Below, piece after piece: positions 50,887 through 59,411 of a DNA stretch of 63,503 nt (positions are counted from its first letter, which is position 1; the number at the start of each line of letters is the position of its first letter). The stretch covers positions 1-63,503 of the forward strand of contig NZ_AUFE01000042.1 in assembly GCF_000426345.1 (NCBI RefSeq), given 5' to 3'. The notes under the pieces are model-generated. The model worked only from the letters and a program-made list of their open reading frames with translations. It made no database searches and was not told where the DNA came from. Origin of the DNA: Cupriavidus phytohabitans. Lineage in GTDB: Bacteria > Pseudomonadota > Gammaproteobacteria > Burkholderiales > Burkholderiaceae. Position numbers and translations under genes: made by a program.

Positions 50887-51627
50887 GTGGGTGCCAGATT
50901 TGATGCCGCCAGTGCGATCGGCGGCGTCCTGTACAAGGACGTCAAGCAGGCCATTCTCTCCGCGCTGGCGGAGGGTGAGTGGAAGCCGGGAGAAGCCATT
51001 CCGTCCGAGCGCAAGCTGATCGAACGCTTTGGCGTGTCGATCGGCACGTTGCGCAAGGCAATCGACGAACTGGTGGCCGAAGGCATCATGATCCGGCACC
51101 AGGGCCGCGGCACCTTCGTCGCCACGCACCGGCAGGAGGATCACTTCTTCCGCTTCTTCCGTATCGTGCGCCAGGACGGCCATCGCGAATATCCGACCGT
51201 ACGCCTGGCCAGGTTCCGGCGCGCGAAGGCCGACAAGGACGAGGCGGCCGCCCTCGGGCTGGCCGTTGGCGAACCCGTGTTTCGCTTCGCCAATGTCCTG
51301 TCGCTGGAAGGCACGCCGATGATGATCGATGCCATCACCGTGCCGGAAGAGCGCTTCAAGGGCCTGACAGAGAAGCAGCTGCGCGAGCGGCCCAATACCC
51401 TCTACAACTTCTACCAGGATACCTTCGGCATCAATATCATCCGCACCGAAGAGCGGCTGCGCTCGGCGCTGGCGGACGAAGATGACCACGAGCTGCTGGG
51501 CGTTGCCGTGGGCAGTCCGTTGCTGAAGATCCTGCGCGTGGCCTCGTCCTACCGCGACGAGCGGATCGAGTACCGCGTGTCACGGCTGGATACGAGCCGG
51601 CATGAGTTCCTGTTGTCGCAGCCGTAG
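50887..51627 (+). CDS. GntR/HutC-family transcriptional regulator (SuyR-like)
   Basis: A 246-residue regulator: winged-helix domain at residues 15-85 (VKQAILSALAEGEWKPGEAI, PSERKLIERFGVSIGTLRKA) and a UTRA effector-binding domain (TVRLARFRRAKADKDEAAALG onwards). It starts with GTG at 50887 with AGGGA 7 nt upstream. Placed after the sulfolactate genes on the same strand, 104 bp from slcH, it is the probable controller of the operon; SuyR in C. salexigens plays that role. Confidence 0.88.
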   Translation: MGARFDAASAIGGVLYKDVKQAILSALAEGEWKPGEAIPSERKLIERFGVSIGTLRKAIDELVAEGIMIRHQGRGTFVATHRQEDHFFRFFRIVRQDGHREYPTVRLARFRRAKADKDEAAALGLAVGEPVFRFANVLSLEGTPMMIDAITVPEERFKGLTEKQLRERPNTLYNFYQDTFGINIIRTEERLRSALADEDDHELLGVAVGSPLLKILRVASSYRDERIEYRVSRLDTSRHEFLLSQP

Positions 51628-51683
51628 GGCGTGACGCTTCCGGCATCGAGAGCTGCCGGCAGCGCGCCCGGCAATCCAAAGCA

Positions 51684-51717
51684 AAAAGCCGCGTTCTCTT
51701 GCGAGAACGCGGCTTTT
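51684..51717. terminator. Bidirectional Rho-independent terminator
   Basis: A perfect 15-bp stem (AAAAGCCGCGTTCTC with GAGAACGCGGCTTTT) around TTGC. It has T-runs on both strands, so it can end the GntR transcript on plus and the tRNA-Met transcript on minus. Confidence 0.9.
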
Positions 51718-51725
51718 CAAATAGA

Positions 51726-51802
<77 letters not shown>

Positions 51803-51815
51803 AACGAAGACTGAG

Positions 51816-51843
51816 ATTATACATGGGCTTTCGGCACTGTCAA
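51816..51843 (-). promoter_or_regulatory. Consensus sigma-70 promoter of tRNA-Met
   Basis: On the minus strand, TTGACA (51843-51838) and TATAAT (51821-51816) are both perfect with a 16-bp spacer; transcription would begin about 7 nt before the mature tRNA. Confidence 0.85.
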
Positions 51844-51883
51844 CACCCTCGTGCGAAGATTTTTGCGGGGCACCGGCGTCCAT

Positions 51884-51914
51884 GAAAAAACGGCAGGCCG
51901 GGGCGGCCTGCCGT
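51884..51914 (-). terminator. Rho-independent terminator of the MHS transporter
   Basis: On the minus strand a 10-bp stem ACGGCAGGCC/GGCCTGCCGT around a GC-rich 5-nt loop is followed by TTTTTT. It is 30 bp after the transporter stop. Confidence 0.85.
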
Positions 51915-51943
51915 TGTGGTCACGGTCTCGCCCAGCCGACCGT

Positions 51944-53641
51944 TCAGTCGTGGGCGTAGATGTCCACGTCCTTGGTTTCCCGCACGAACAGCGCACCGAT
52001 CACGAAGGTGATGGCCGCGATGATGATCGGGTACCACAGGCCGTAGTAGATATTCCCGTTCTGGGCCACCAGCGCGAACGAGATGGTGGGCAGCAGGCCG
52101 CCGAACCAGCCGTTGCCGATATGGTAGGGCAGCGACATCGAGGTATAGCGGATGCGGGTCGGGAACAGCTCCACCAGCATGGCGGCGATCGGACCGTACA
52201 CCATCGTCACGTAGATCACCAGGATGACCAGGATCACCAGCACCATGATCGTGTTCATCTGCGCCGGGTCTGCCTTGGCCGGGTAGCCGGCGGCGGACAT
52301 GGAACTGCTGACTTCCTTCTTGAACGCCGCGATCTGGGCCTTGCTGGCCTCGTCGAAGCTGTGGCCGTTGGCGAGCTTGGCGTCGAAGGCCTTGATCTCC
52401 TTGTCGCCGATCTTCACCGAGGCCACCGTGCCGGCCGGCGCGTTCACCACCTCATAGCTGGCCGAAGACTGGGCCAGGGTACGCTTGGCGATATCGCACG
52501 AACTGCGGAAGTCGATCTCGCGGGCGATCGGGCTGCCCTGGAACGAGCACTGCTTCGGATCCGCGGTCACCACGATCTGCGCGGTCTGCTGCGCGCGCTC
52601 CAGCGCCGGGTTGGCGTAGTGGGTCAGCGCCTTGAACAGCGGGAAGTAGGTCAGCACGGCCAGCGCGCAGCCCACCATGATGATCCACTTGCGGCCGATC
52701 TTGTCCGACAGCGAGCCGAAGAAGATAAAGAACGGCGTGCCGATCACCAGTGCGCCGGCGATCAGCAGGTTGGCCGTCTTGGCATCGACCTTGAGCACCT
52801 GCGTCAGGAAGAACAGCGCGTAGAACTGGCCGGTGTACCAGACCACGGCCTGGCCGGCGGTCAGGCCGAGCAGGGCCAGGATCACGATCTTCAGGTTGCG
52901 CCACTGCGCGAACGACTCGGTCAGCGGGGCCTTGGAGGTCTTGCCTTCGGCCTTCATGCGCTGGAATGCCGGCGATTCGTTCATCGACAGCCGGATGTAC
53001 ACCGACGTCCCCAGCAGCAGGATCGACAGCAGGAACGGGATGCGCCAGCCCCACACTTCAAAGCTCGGTCCGGTCAGTTCGCGGCACAGCAGGATCACGA
53101 TCAGCGACAGGAACAGGCCCAGCGTGGCGGTGGTCTGGATCCACGAGGTGTACGATCCGCGCTTGCCGTGCGGCGCGTGCTCGGCCACGTAGGTGGCGGC
53201 GCCGCCGTACTCGCCGCCGAGCGCCAGGCCCTGCAGCATGCGCAGCGCGATCAGGATCACCGGGGCGGCCCAGCCGATGGTGGCAAAGCCGGGCAGCAGG
53301 CCGACGATGAAGGTCGACAGGCCCATGATCAGGATGGTCACCAGGAAGGTGTACTTGCGCCCGATCATGTCGCCGAGGCGGCCGAACACCAGTGCGCCGA
53401 ACGGCCGGACGATAAAGCCGGCGGCGAAGGCGAGCAGTGCGAAGATGAAGGCCGAGGTCGGATCCAGCCCGGCGAAGAACTGCTTGGCGATGATCGCCGC
53501 CAGCGAGCCGTACAGATAAAAGTCGTACCACTCGAATACCGTGCCCAGCGACGAGGCAAGGATCACCTTGCGCTCCTCGTGTGTCATCGGTGCGTTTTGC
53601 GTGCCCCCTCCGGGTACCGCAACGTTTTGCACGTTTGCCAT
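51944..53641 (-). CDS. MHS-family MFS transporter
   Basis: A major-facilitator symporter of the metabolite:H+ (ProP-like) group. It starts after GGAGGAG with MANVQN; SLGTVFEWYDFYLYGSLAA, RPFGALVFGRLGDMIGRKY and RMLQGLALGGEYGGAATYVAE are MHS signatures. There are 565 residues, longer than ProP, because of a ~110-residue polar loop (about residues 345-455) with two Cys (KQCSFQG, RSSCDIA) between transmembrane segments in the second half. The substrate is unknown; given the neighbourhood a sulfonate or carboxylate is possible but unproven. Confidence 0.9.
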   Translation of the reverse strand: MANVQNVAVPGGGTQNAPMTHEERKVILASSLGTVFEWYDFYLYGSLAAIIAKQFFAGLDPTSAFIFALLAFAAGFIVRPFGALVFGRLGDMIGRKYTFLVTILIMGLSTFIVGLLPGFATIGWAAPVILIALRMLQGLALGGEYGGAATYVAEHAPHGKRGSYTSWIQTTATLGLFLSLIVILLCRELTGPSFEVWGWRIPFLLSILLLGTSVYIRLSMNESPAFQRMKAEGKTSKAPLTESFAQWRNLKIVILALLGLTAGQAVVWYTGQFYALFFLTQVLKVDAKTANLLIAGALVIGTPFFIFFGSLSDKIGRKWIIMVGCALAVLTYFPLFKALTHYANPALERAQQTAQIVVTADPKQCSFQGSPIAREIDFRSSCDIAKRTLAQSSASYEVVNAPAGTVASVKIGDKEIKAFDAKLANGHSFDEASKAQIAAFKKEVSSSMSAAGYPAKADPAQMNTIMVLVILVILVIYVTMVYGPIAAMLVELFPTRIRYTSMSLPYHIGNGWFGGLLPTISFALVAQNGNIYYGLWYPIIIAAITFVIGALFVRETKDVDIYAHD

Positions 53642-53892
53642 CTTGTCTCCTCCGTCTGGAATGGATCTCGGGCAAGGCGCGGCAACATCGCGGAAAAGGC
53701 CCGTGCCGCTGGCCGGGAGCCTGAGTTGCAGAGGATTGTGGTTCGCGAAACTTACTGAGTTCTGACAGATTTCGGCGCGCAACCGCCAAAAATGTCGGGG
53801 TATACGCTAGCCGTTTTCAGGGCCGCGCATGCTGCGGTGCAGCCAGCCTTGGCTCATGTCCGGCATTGCCTGGCGGCTCCGCCGGCATATCG
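53642..53892. other. Gap between MHS transporter and DUF4212 gene
   Basis: About 250 bp, holding the transporter promoter and ribosome binding site on the minus strand. I see no symporter gene here or nearby, though one would be expected after a DUF4212 gene. Confidence 0.5.
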
Positions 53893-54216
53893 CTATGCAG
53901 CATCGGAGCCGGGCCCGCGCATGGCGCCCTGCGAAGGCCGGGGGGTGGGCGCGTCAGCTTCGTCGTGCGTTTCGTCGGCGCGGTTCATGCGCCAGGCGTA
54001 GAGGGCGGCCATCAGCACGTAGACCACCAGCGCACCCTGCGCGCCCACCCAGAACGAGAACGGCCAGCCGAAGAAGTCAAAGCGCAATTCGCGCGCGAAC
54101 CACGCCACCACGAAGGTGACCACGAACCAGACCGCCAGCAGTCCGGCAATCCAGCGCAGGTTGCGGTGCCAGGCCTGGCGCTGGCGCGCCTCGGCGAGGT
54201 CGGGGGTGTCGTTCAT
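53893..54216 (-). CDS. DUF4212 protein, small subunit of a sodium/solute symporter type
   Basis: A 107-residue membrane protein with two hydrophobic segments (WIAGLLAVWFVVTFVVAWFA, then FWVGAQGALVVYVLMAALYA). The conserved sequence ELRFDFFGWPFSFWVGAQG identifies the family. DUF4212 genes normally stand next to a VC_2705-type sodium:solute symporter for short acids; that partner is absent here. Its ATG overlaps the histidine kinase stop, so it is coupled to the two-component system. Confidence 0.88.
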   Translation of the reverse strand: MNDTPDLAEARQRQAWHRNLRWIAGLLAVWFVVTFVVAWFARELRFDFFGWPFSFWVGAQGALVVYVLMAALYAWRMNRADETHDEADAPTPRPSQGAMRGPGSDAA

Positions 54217-55766
54217 GGTGCGGAGAGATCGGTGGGGCGGCGCAGTGTCACGCGGAAATGCGCGCCGGCCAGGCGCGGCGATTGCTGGTAGACGTGGTCG
54301 GATATCTGCACATCGCCGCCGTGCTGCTGCACGATCTCGCGCACGATGGCCAGGCCCAGCCCGCTGCCTTCGGTATTGGTGCCGAGCACGCGGTAGAAGC
54401 GCTCCATCACGCGTTCGCGGTCGGCCGGTGCAATGCCCGGGCCGGTATCTTCCACGTCCAGGTAGGCAAACGGCTCGAAGGCATCGGCGCTGACGCGCAC
54501 CGTCGCGTGCCCGCCGCGCGGCGTGTAGCGGATGGCATTGTCGAGCAGGTTGTTGAGCATCTCGGTCAGCATCAGCCGGTTGCCCAGCACGGTCACCGGG
54601 TGGTCGTCGGCTTCCAGCCCCAGGTCGATGTCGCGCGCCCAGGCTTGCGGCAGCCAGTCCTTGACCACCTCGCGCGCCAGTGCACCCAGGTCGAGCTCGC
54701 CCATGCCGCCGGCGCCGGCCAGGTTTTCCATGCGCGCCAGCGACAGCAGCTGCGTAACCAGGTGCGCGGTGCGCTCGGAGCTGCCCGCAATCTGGGCCAG
54801 CGAGCGCCGCAGCTCTTCCGGCGACTGCTCTCGCTGCGCCAGCTCGGCCTGCATGCGCAGCCCCGCCAGCGGGGTCTTCATCTGGTGCGCGGCATCGGCG
54901 ATAAAGCGCTTCTGCGTCTGCACCGACTGGTCCAGCCGCGCCAGCAGGTCGTTGAACGATCCCACCAGCGGCGTGATCTCCTGCGGTGCGGCGCGCTCGT
55001 CGATGGGACTGGTGTCGCCCGGGTTGCGCGCGCGGATGCGCTGCTGGATCGCGGTCAGCGGCGCCAGCCCGCGCGAGAGCCCGAACCACACCAGCACCAC
55101 CGCCAGCGGCAGGATCACGAACTGGGGCAGGATCACGCCCTTGATGATCTCGTTGGCCAGGCGCGCGCGCTTGTCGAGCGTCTCGGCCACCTGCACCAGC
55201 ACCGGCTGGTTGCCGCTGACATGGCGCAGGTCGACGTAGGTGTAGGCCACGCGCACGTCGTTGCCGGCGACGCGGTCGTCGCGCAGCGACACCAGGCCGG
55301 CGTGGCCCTGGTCTTCTTCCGATGGCAACGGCAGGTCGTGGTCCCCGGCGATGTACTCGCCGTGCTTGCCGACCACCTGGTAATAGATACTGTCGGTCTC
55401 GTCCGCGCGCAGGATCTCGCGCGCCGACAGGGGCAACTGCAGCGTGACGCGGCCGTTGACCTCGCGCACCTGCTGCGATAGCACGATGGCGCTGGCCTCC
55501 AGCGCCCGGTCGAACGGGCCGTTGGCGATCGACTTGGCGACCAGGTAGGTCACCGCGATGCTCATTGGCCACAGCAGCAGCAGCGGCGCCAGCATCCAGT
55601 CGAGGATCTCGCCGAACAGCGAGCGCGGCGCGGGCGTGGCCGTGCTTTCCTCCAGGTGCGGCAGTGCGTCGGCCAGTTCCTGGTCGGCGGTGCCCGCCGG
55701 CGTGGCAGGGGAGGGTGGCGGCACGGCGCGGTGCGCGCGCCGCCAGGGCAGTTGCAGCAGGCTCAT
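54213..55766 (-). CDS. Sensor histidine kinase (TctE/QseC-like)
   Basis: A 517-residue inner-membrane kinase. An N-terminal cytosolic region, a first membrane segment (LAPLLLLWPMSIAVTYLVA, near residue 60), a periplasmic 2CSK_N-like sensor domain, a second membrane segment (FVILPLAVVLVWFGLS), a HAMP-like linker, H-box ADAAHQMKTPLAGLRMQ, N-box NNLLDNAIRYTP and G-boxes DTGPGI and GSGLGLAI. It resembles TctE, which senses tricarboxylates, so an organic acid ligand is plausible. Confidence 0.93.
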   Translation of the reverse strand: MSLLQLPWRRAHRAVPPPSPATPAGTADQELADALPHLEESTATPAPRSLFGEILDWMLAPLLLLWPMSIAVTYLVAKSIANGPFDRALEASAIVLSQQVREVNGRVTLQLPLSAREILRADETDSIYYQVVGKHGEYIAGDHDLPLPSEEDQGHAGLVSLRDDRVAGNDVRVAYTYVDLRHVSGNQPVLVQVAETLDKRARLANEIIKGVILPQFVILPLAVVLVWFGLSRGLAPLTAIQQRIRARNPGDTSPIDERAAPQEITPLVGSFNDLLARLDQSVQTQKRFIADAAHQMKTPLAGLRMQAELAQREQSPEELRRSLAQIAGSSERTAHLVTQLLSLARMENLAGAGGMGELDLGALAREVVKDWLPQAWARDIDLGLEADDHPVTVLGNRLMLTEMLNNLLDNAIRYTPRGGHATVRVSADAFEPFAYLDVEDTGPGIAPADRERVMERFYRVLGTNTEGSGLGLAIVREIVQQHGGDVQISDHVYQQSPRLAGAHFRVTLRRPTDLSAP

Positions 55767-55860
55767 CTCGACGGTGGTCGTTCGGGTGCGGTCGTGCTCG
55801 CCTGCAAGGGTGGGGCTAAGGTACGGGCCGCGTCAATGGGGCCACATCAACAGGGCCGCG

Positions 55861-56550
55861 TCAGTGCTGCGCGGCCACGGCCGGCTGGAATTTTTCCAGG
55901 CAGTAGCCCAGGCCGCGTACCGTGGCGATGCGGATGCCGCCCACCTCGATCTTTTTGCGCAGGCGGTGCACGTAGACTTCGATGGCGTTGTTGCTGACTT
56001 CTTCGCCCCACTCGCACAGGTGGTCGACCAGCTGTTCCTTGGACACCAGCCGCCCGCAGCGCGTGAGCAGGATCTCCAGCAGGCCGAGCTCGCGCGCCGA
56101 CAGGTCGAGCATCTGCTCGTTCAGGTAGGCGATGCGGCCGACCTGGTCGAAGGCCAGCGGCCCGTGCCGCATCAGCGTGGCGCCGCCACCGGCGCCGCGG
56201 CGCACCAGCGCGCGCACGCGCGCTTCCAGCTCGGACAGCGCAAAGGGCTTGGCCATGTAGTCGTCGGCGCCCAGGTCCAGGCCCTTGACGCGTTCGTCGA
56301 CGCTGTCGGCCGCGGTCAGGATCAGCACCGGCAGCATCGCGCCGCGGGCGCGCAGGCGCTTGAGCACCTCCAGGCCGGACATGCGCGGCAGTCCCAGGTC
56401 GAGGATCAGCAGGTCGAAGGTCTGGGTGGAGAGGGCCGAGTCGGCGCCCAGCCCGTCGGCGACGTGGTCGACGGCATAACCCGAGTGGCGTAACGACCGC
56501 GTCAGGCCGTCGGCCAGCGTGTCGTCATCTTCGGCGATCAGAATACGCAT
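55861..56550 (-). CDS. OmpR-family response regulator (TctD-like)
   Basis: Receiver domain MRILIAEDDDTLADGLTRSL with phospho-acceptor Asp in LLILDLGLPRMSG and Lys in YMAKPFAL, and a winged-helix DNA-binding domain ending VYVHRLRKKIEVGGIRIATV, RGLGYCLE. There are 229 residues, with GGAGACAACC before the ATG. It precedes the kinase by 94 bp on the same strand. Target genes are probably organic-acid uptake, by analogy with TctD. Confidence 0.94.
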   Translation of the reverse strand: MRILIAEDDDTLADGLTRSLRHSGYAVDHVADGLGADSALSTQTFDLLILDLGLPRMSGLEVLKRLRARGAMLPVLILTAADSVDERVKGLDLGADDYMAKPFALSELEARVRALVRRGAGGGATLMRHGPLAFDQVGRIAYLNEQMLDLSARELGLLEILLTRCGRLVSKEQLVDHLCEWGEEVSNNAIEVYVHRLRKKIEVGGIRIATVRGLGYCLEKFQPAVAAQH

Positions 56551-56608
56551 GGTTGTCTCCACCCCTGGCCGGCATAGCCGGGCGCCTCGAGAATGGGCGC
56601 GATGGGGC

Positions 56609-56637
56609 TTGCCAAGCATACTGTTTTTTTATACAGT
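56609..56637 (+). promoter_or_regulatory. recA promoter with LexA box
   Basis: LexA box CTGTTTTTTTATACAG (56621-56636), within TACTGT...ACAGTA, is a near-perfect SOS operator. TTGCCA (56609-56614) and TACAGT (56632-56637) with 17-bp spacing can form the promoter, so LexA would block the -10. The start codon is 141 bp further on. Confidence 0.88.
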
Positions 56638-56778
56638 ACCCGCACATTCCGCTGGGGCCGCCCTGGGATGATCCCTGAGTGGCGGCCGCGCAGACAGCCG
56701 GGCCGGCGCTGGAGCCGGCAAAAGCCGGTGCCGCGCCACATGCGGCCTATTTATACACCATTTGATTCAAGGACGACC

Positions 56779-57834
56779 ATGGACGACAAGAAGGCAGGTG
56801 CCGGCGTGAGCGCCGAGAAGCAGAAGGCGCTTGCCGCCGCGCTCTCCCAGATCGAGAAGCAGTTCGGCAAGGGCTCGATCATGCGCCTGGGCGACGGCGA
56901 GGTCGAGAAGGACATCCAGGTGGTCTCCACCGGGTCGCTCGGCCTGGACATCGCGCTTGGCGTCGGCGGCCTGCCGCGCGGCCGCGTGGTCGAGATCTAT
57001 GGTCCGGAATCGTCGGGCAAGACCACGCTGACGCTGCAGGTCGTGGCCGAGATGCAGAAGCTGGGCGGCACCTGCGCCTTTATCGACGCCGAGCATGCGC
57101 TGGATGTCAGCTACGCCGGCAAGCTGGGCGTGAACGTCGGCGACCTGCTGATCTCGCAGCCGGACACCGGCGAGCAGGCGCTGGAAATCACCGACGCGCT
57201 GGTGCGCTCGGGCTCGATCGACCTGATCGTGATCGACTCGGTGGCGGCGCTGGTGCCCAAGGCCGAAATCGAAGGCGAAATGGGCGACTCGCTGCCCGGC
57301 CTGCAGGCCCGCCTGATGAGCCAGGCGCTGCGCAAGCTGACCGGCACCATCAAGCGCACCAACTGCCTGGTGATCTTCATCAACCAGATCCGCATGAAGA
57401 TCGGCGTGATGTTCGGCTCGCCGGAAACCACCACCGGCGGCAATGCGCTGAAGTTCTACGCCTCGGTGCGCCTGGATATCCGCCGCATCGGCTCGATCAA
57501 GAAGGGTGACGACGTCATCGGCAACGAGACCAAGGTCAAGGTGGTCAAGAACAAGGTCTCGCCGCCGTTCCGCGAAGCCTTCTTCGACATCCTGTACGGC
57601 CAGGGCATCTCCCGCCAGGGCGAGATCATCGACCTGGGCGTGGATGCCAAGATCGTCGAGAAGGCGGGCGCGTGGTACAGCTACAACGGCGACAAGATCG
57701 GCCAGGGCAAGGACAACGCACGCGAGTACCTGCGCGAGAACCCGGACATCGCCGAAGAAATCGAGAACAAGGTGCGTGCCGCGCTGGGCGTGGCGCCGAC
57801 CAACGTCGTGCCGGCCGAAGTGCTGGAAGACTGA
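56779..57834 (+). CDS. recA: Recombinase RecA
   Basis: The 351-residue strand-exchange protein and LexA co-protease. Walker A is GPESSGKTTL; motifs ALAAALSQIEKQFGKGSI and GVMFGSPETTTGGNALKFYA (start of loop 2) are highly conserved. AAGGA precedes the ATG at 56779. It is followed by a terminator and recX. Confidence 0.98.
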   Translation: MDDKKAGAGVSAEKQKALAAALSQIEKQFGKGSIMRLGDGEVEKDIQVVSTGSLGLDIALGVGGLPRGRVVEIYGPESSGKTTLTLQVVAEMQKLGGTCAFIDAEHALDVSYAGKLGVNVGDLLISQPDTGEQALEITDALVRSGSIDLIVIDSVAALVPKAEIEGEMGDSLPGLQARLMSQALRKLTGTIKRTNCLVIFINQIRMKIGVMFGSPETTTGGNALKFYASVRLDIRRIGSIKKGDDVIGNETKVKVVKNKVSPPFREAFFDILYGQGISRQGEIIDLGVDAKIVEKAGAWYSYNGDKIGQGKDNAREYLRENPDIAEEIENKVRAALGVAPTNVVPAEVLED

Positions 57835-57864
57835 GCGCCAGCCAGCCGCTGGAGCAACCGGAAG

Positions 57865-57897
57865 GGCCGGGGCATCGCCGATGCGCCGGCCTTTTTG
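57865..57897 (+). terminator. Terminator after recA
   Basis: GGCCGG-GGCATCG pairs with CGATGC-GCCGGCC, then TTTTTGTTT. It would limit read-through from recA to recX, which is known to be lower in expression in other bacteria. Confidence 0.8.
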
Positions 57898-57937
57898 TTT
57901 AGGCCCGCGGTGGAAACTTCACGATCTCAATGTCTCA

Positions 57938-58405
57938 ATGGCCACCCGTCCCCCCCTGTCCCTGAAGGCCCGCGCCGTCGGCTACCTGTCGCGCCGCGAG
58001 CACAGCCGGGCCGAGCTGGCGCGCAAGCTGGCGCCCCATGCCGAGTCGCCGGAGCAGCTCGAGCAGCTGCTCGATGCGCTCGAGCGCGAGAACTGGCTGT
58101 CCAACCAGCGCTTTGCCGACAGCCTGGTCCATCGCCGCGGCGCCCGCTACGGCGCGGCCAGGGTGATGCAGGAAGCCAAGACCCACAAGCTGGACAGCGA
58201 ACAGCTGGGCGAATTGCAGGAAAGGCTGCGCGCCACCGAAACCGAGCGTGCCCGCGAGGTCTGGCGCAAGCGTTTCGGCATGCCGCCGGAGTCGCCGGAG
58301 GTGCGTGCCAAGCAGATTCGCTTCATGGTGGCGCGGGGATTCTCGCGCGCGGTGGTCAGCAAGATCATCCAGGGCGCTGACGAAGCGTACGGCGACAACG
58401 ACTGA
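57938..58405 (+). CDS. recX: RecA regulator RecX
   Basis: A 155-residue protein that modulates RecA filaments. It has three RecX repeats with the expected YLSRREHSRAELARKLA, NWLSNQRFADSLVHRRG and GFSRAVVSKIIQGAD patterns. ATG at 57938 has no strong ribosome binding site. It sits 103 bp after recA behind a terminator, as in related genomes. Confidence 0.94.
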   Translation: MATRPPLSLKARAVGYLSRREHSRAELARKLAPHAESPEQLEQLLDALERENWLSNQRFADSLVHRRGARYGAARVMQEAKTHKLDSEQLGELQERLRATETERAREVWRKRFGMPPESPEVRAKQIRFMVARGFSRAVVSKIIQGADEAYGDND

Positions 58406-58612
58406 AGCGTCTGGGTGTGGCATCGTCCGCATTTAATGAGCCATTACCTGCACTGGCATCACGGTGTATCGGCGCGCCGTCGCCCGACAATGCGGCGCGA
58501 CAGTCGCCACACAAGGATGTTCCCGGGCAAACCAGCGCGGCATGTTAAACTCCCCAGGTTATTCGGTGCTCCGGCGCCGCCGTTCCCAAGCCCCCAGTAT
58601 TCCAGCCTGGCC

Positions 58613-59320
58613 ATGCCTCTGTCCCAGCCCGTCAACCGCTCCCCGCGCCATCGCCGTGCCATCACGGCCGAGGCGTATCAGAGAGAGGACGGCCTGTGGG
58701 ATATCGAGGTGCGCCTGACCGACACCAAGCCTCGCGATATCGAACTTGCCGGCGACCGTATCCGCCCGGTGGGCCAGCCCCTGCACGACCTGTGGCTGCG
58801 CGTCACGATCAACGAGGACATGACGGTGCTGGATGCCGAGGCCTGCTCCGACTGGGTGCCGTACCCGTCGCAGTGCGACACCATCGGCCCGGCCTACCGC
58901 AAGCTGATCGGCCTGAACCTGCGCAAGGGCTTCCGCAAGGCGGTGCGCGAGCGCCTGGGCGGCATCAATGGTTGCTCCCATCTGACCGAAGCCGCCGGCG
59001 TGCTGCCCAGCACCGCGATCCAGGCGTTTGCCGGCGAAGTCATCAGTATCCGCGACAACGGCGAGGACGATCCGAATCCGGAGCCGCCCTATCAGTTGCA
59101 CGGCTGCCACGCGCTGCGTTTCGACGGCGAGGTGGTCCGTGAGTTTTACCCGCGCTGGTATGGTCACCAGCCGACGCCCAAGCCAAGGGCCGAGGCCGCA
59201 CCTGCCGTCGCAACCGCGCCTCGGGCGCCCGCCGTGGCCAATGGCGACCGCGGTGGTCAAGCCAATGACGACGGCAACGACGCTGTCCCGGCCGACAGGC
59301 CAACCGGTACCTCCGGCTGA
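58613..59320 (+). CDS. DUF2889 family protein
   Basis: A 235-residue cytosolic protein of unknown function. The conserved core (residues 8-185) includes RHRRAITAEAYQREDGLWDIE, DAEACSDWVPYPSQC and GINGCSHLTEAAGVLPSTAI with three Cys, and HALRFDGEVVREFYPRWYG. The last 45 residues are disordered Ala/Pro/Asp-rich. DUF2889 genes are common near sucCD in Burkholderiales. The ATG at 58613 is chosen because the upstream open frame lacks similarity. Confidence 0.85.
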   Translation: MPLSQPVNRSPRHRRAITAEAYQREDGLWDIEVRLTDTKPRDIELAGDRIRPVGQPLHDLWLRVTINEDMTVLDAEACSDWVPYPSQCDTIGPAYRKLIGLNLRKGFRKAVRERLGGINGCSHLTEAAGVLPSTAIQAFAGEVISIRDNGEDDPNPEPPYQLHGCHALRFDGEVVREFYPRWYGHQPTPKPRAEAAPAVATAPRAPAVANGDRGGQANDDGNDAVPADRPTGTSG

Positions 59321-59411
59321 TTCTCAGGATTAGCCAGCCAGACGAGAGAGTTCGTCTCCTTTTTCAGATTCTTCCCTTCTACCTTTTACGCCTACCCGAA
59401 AGGAAACACGC

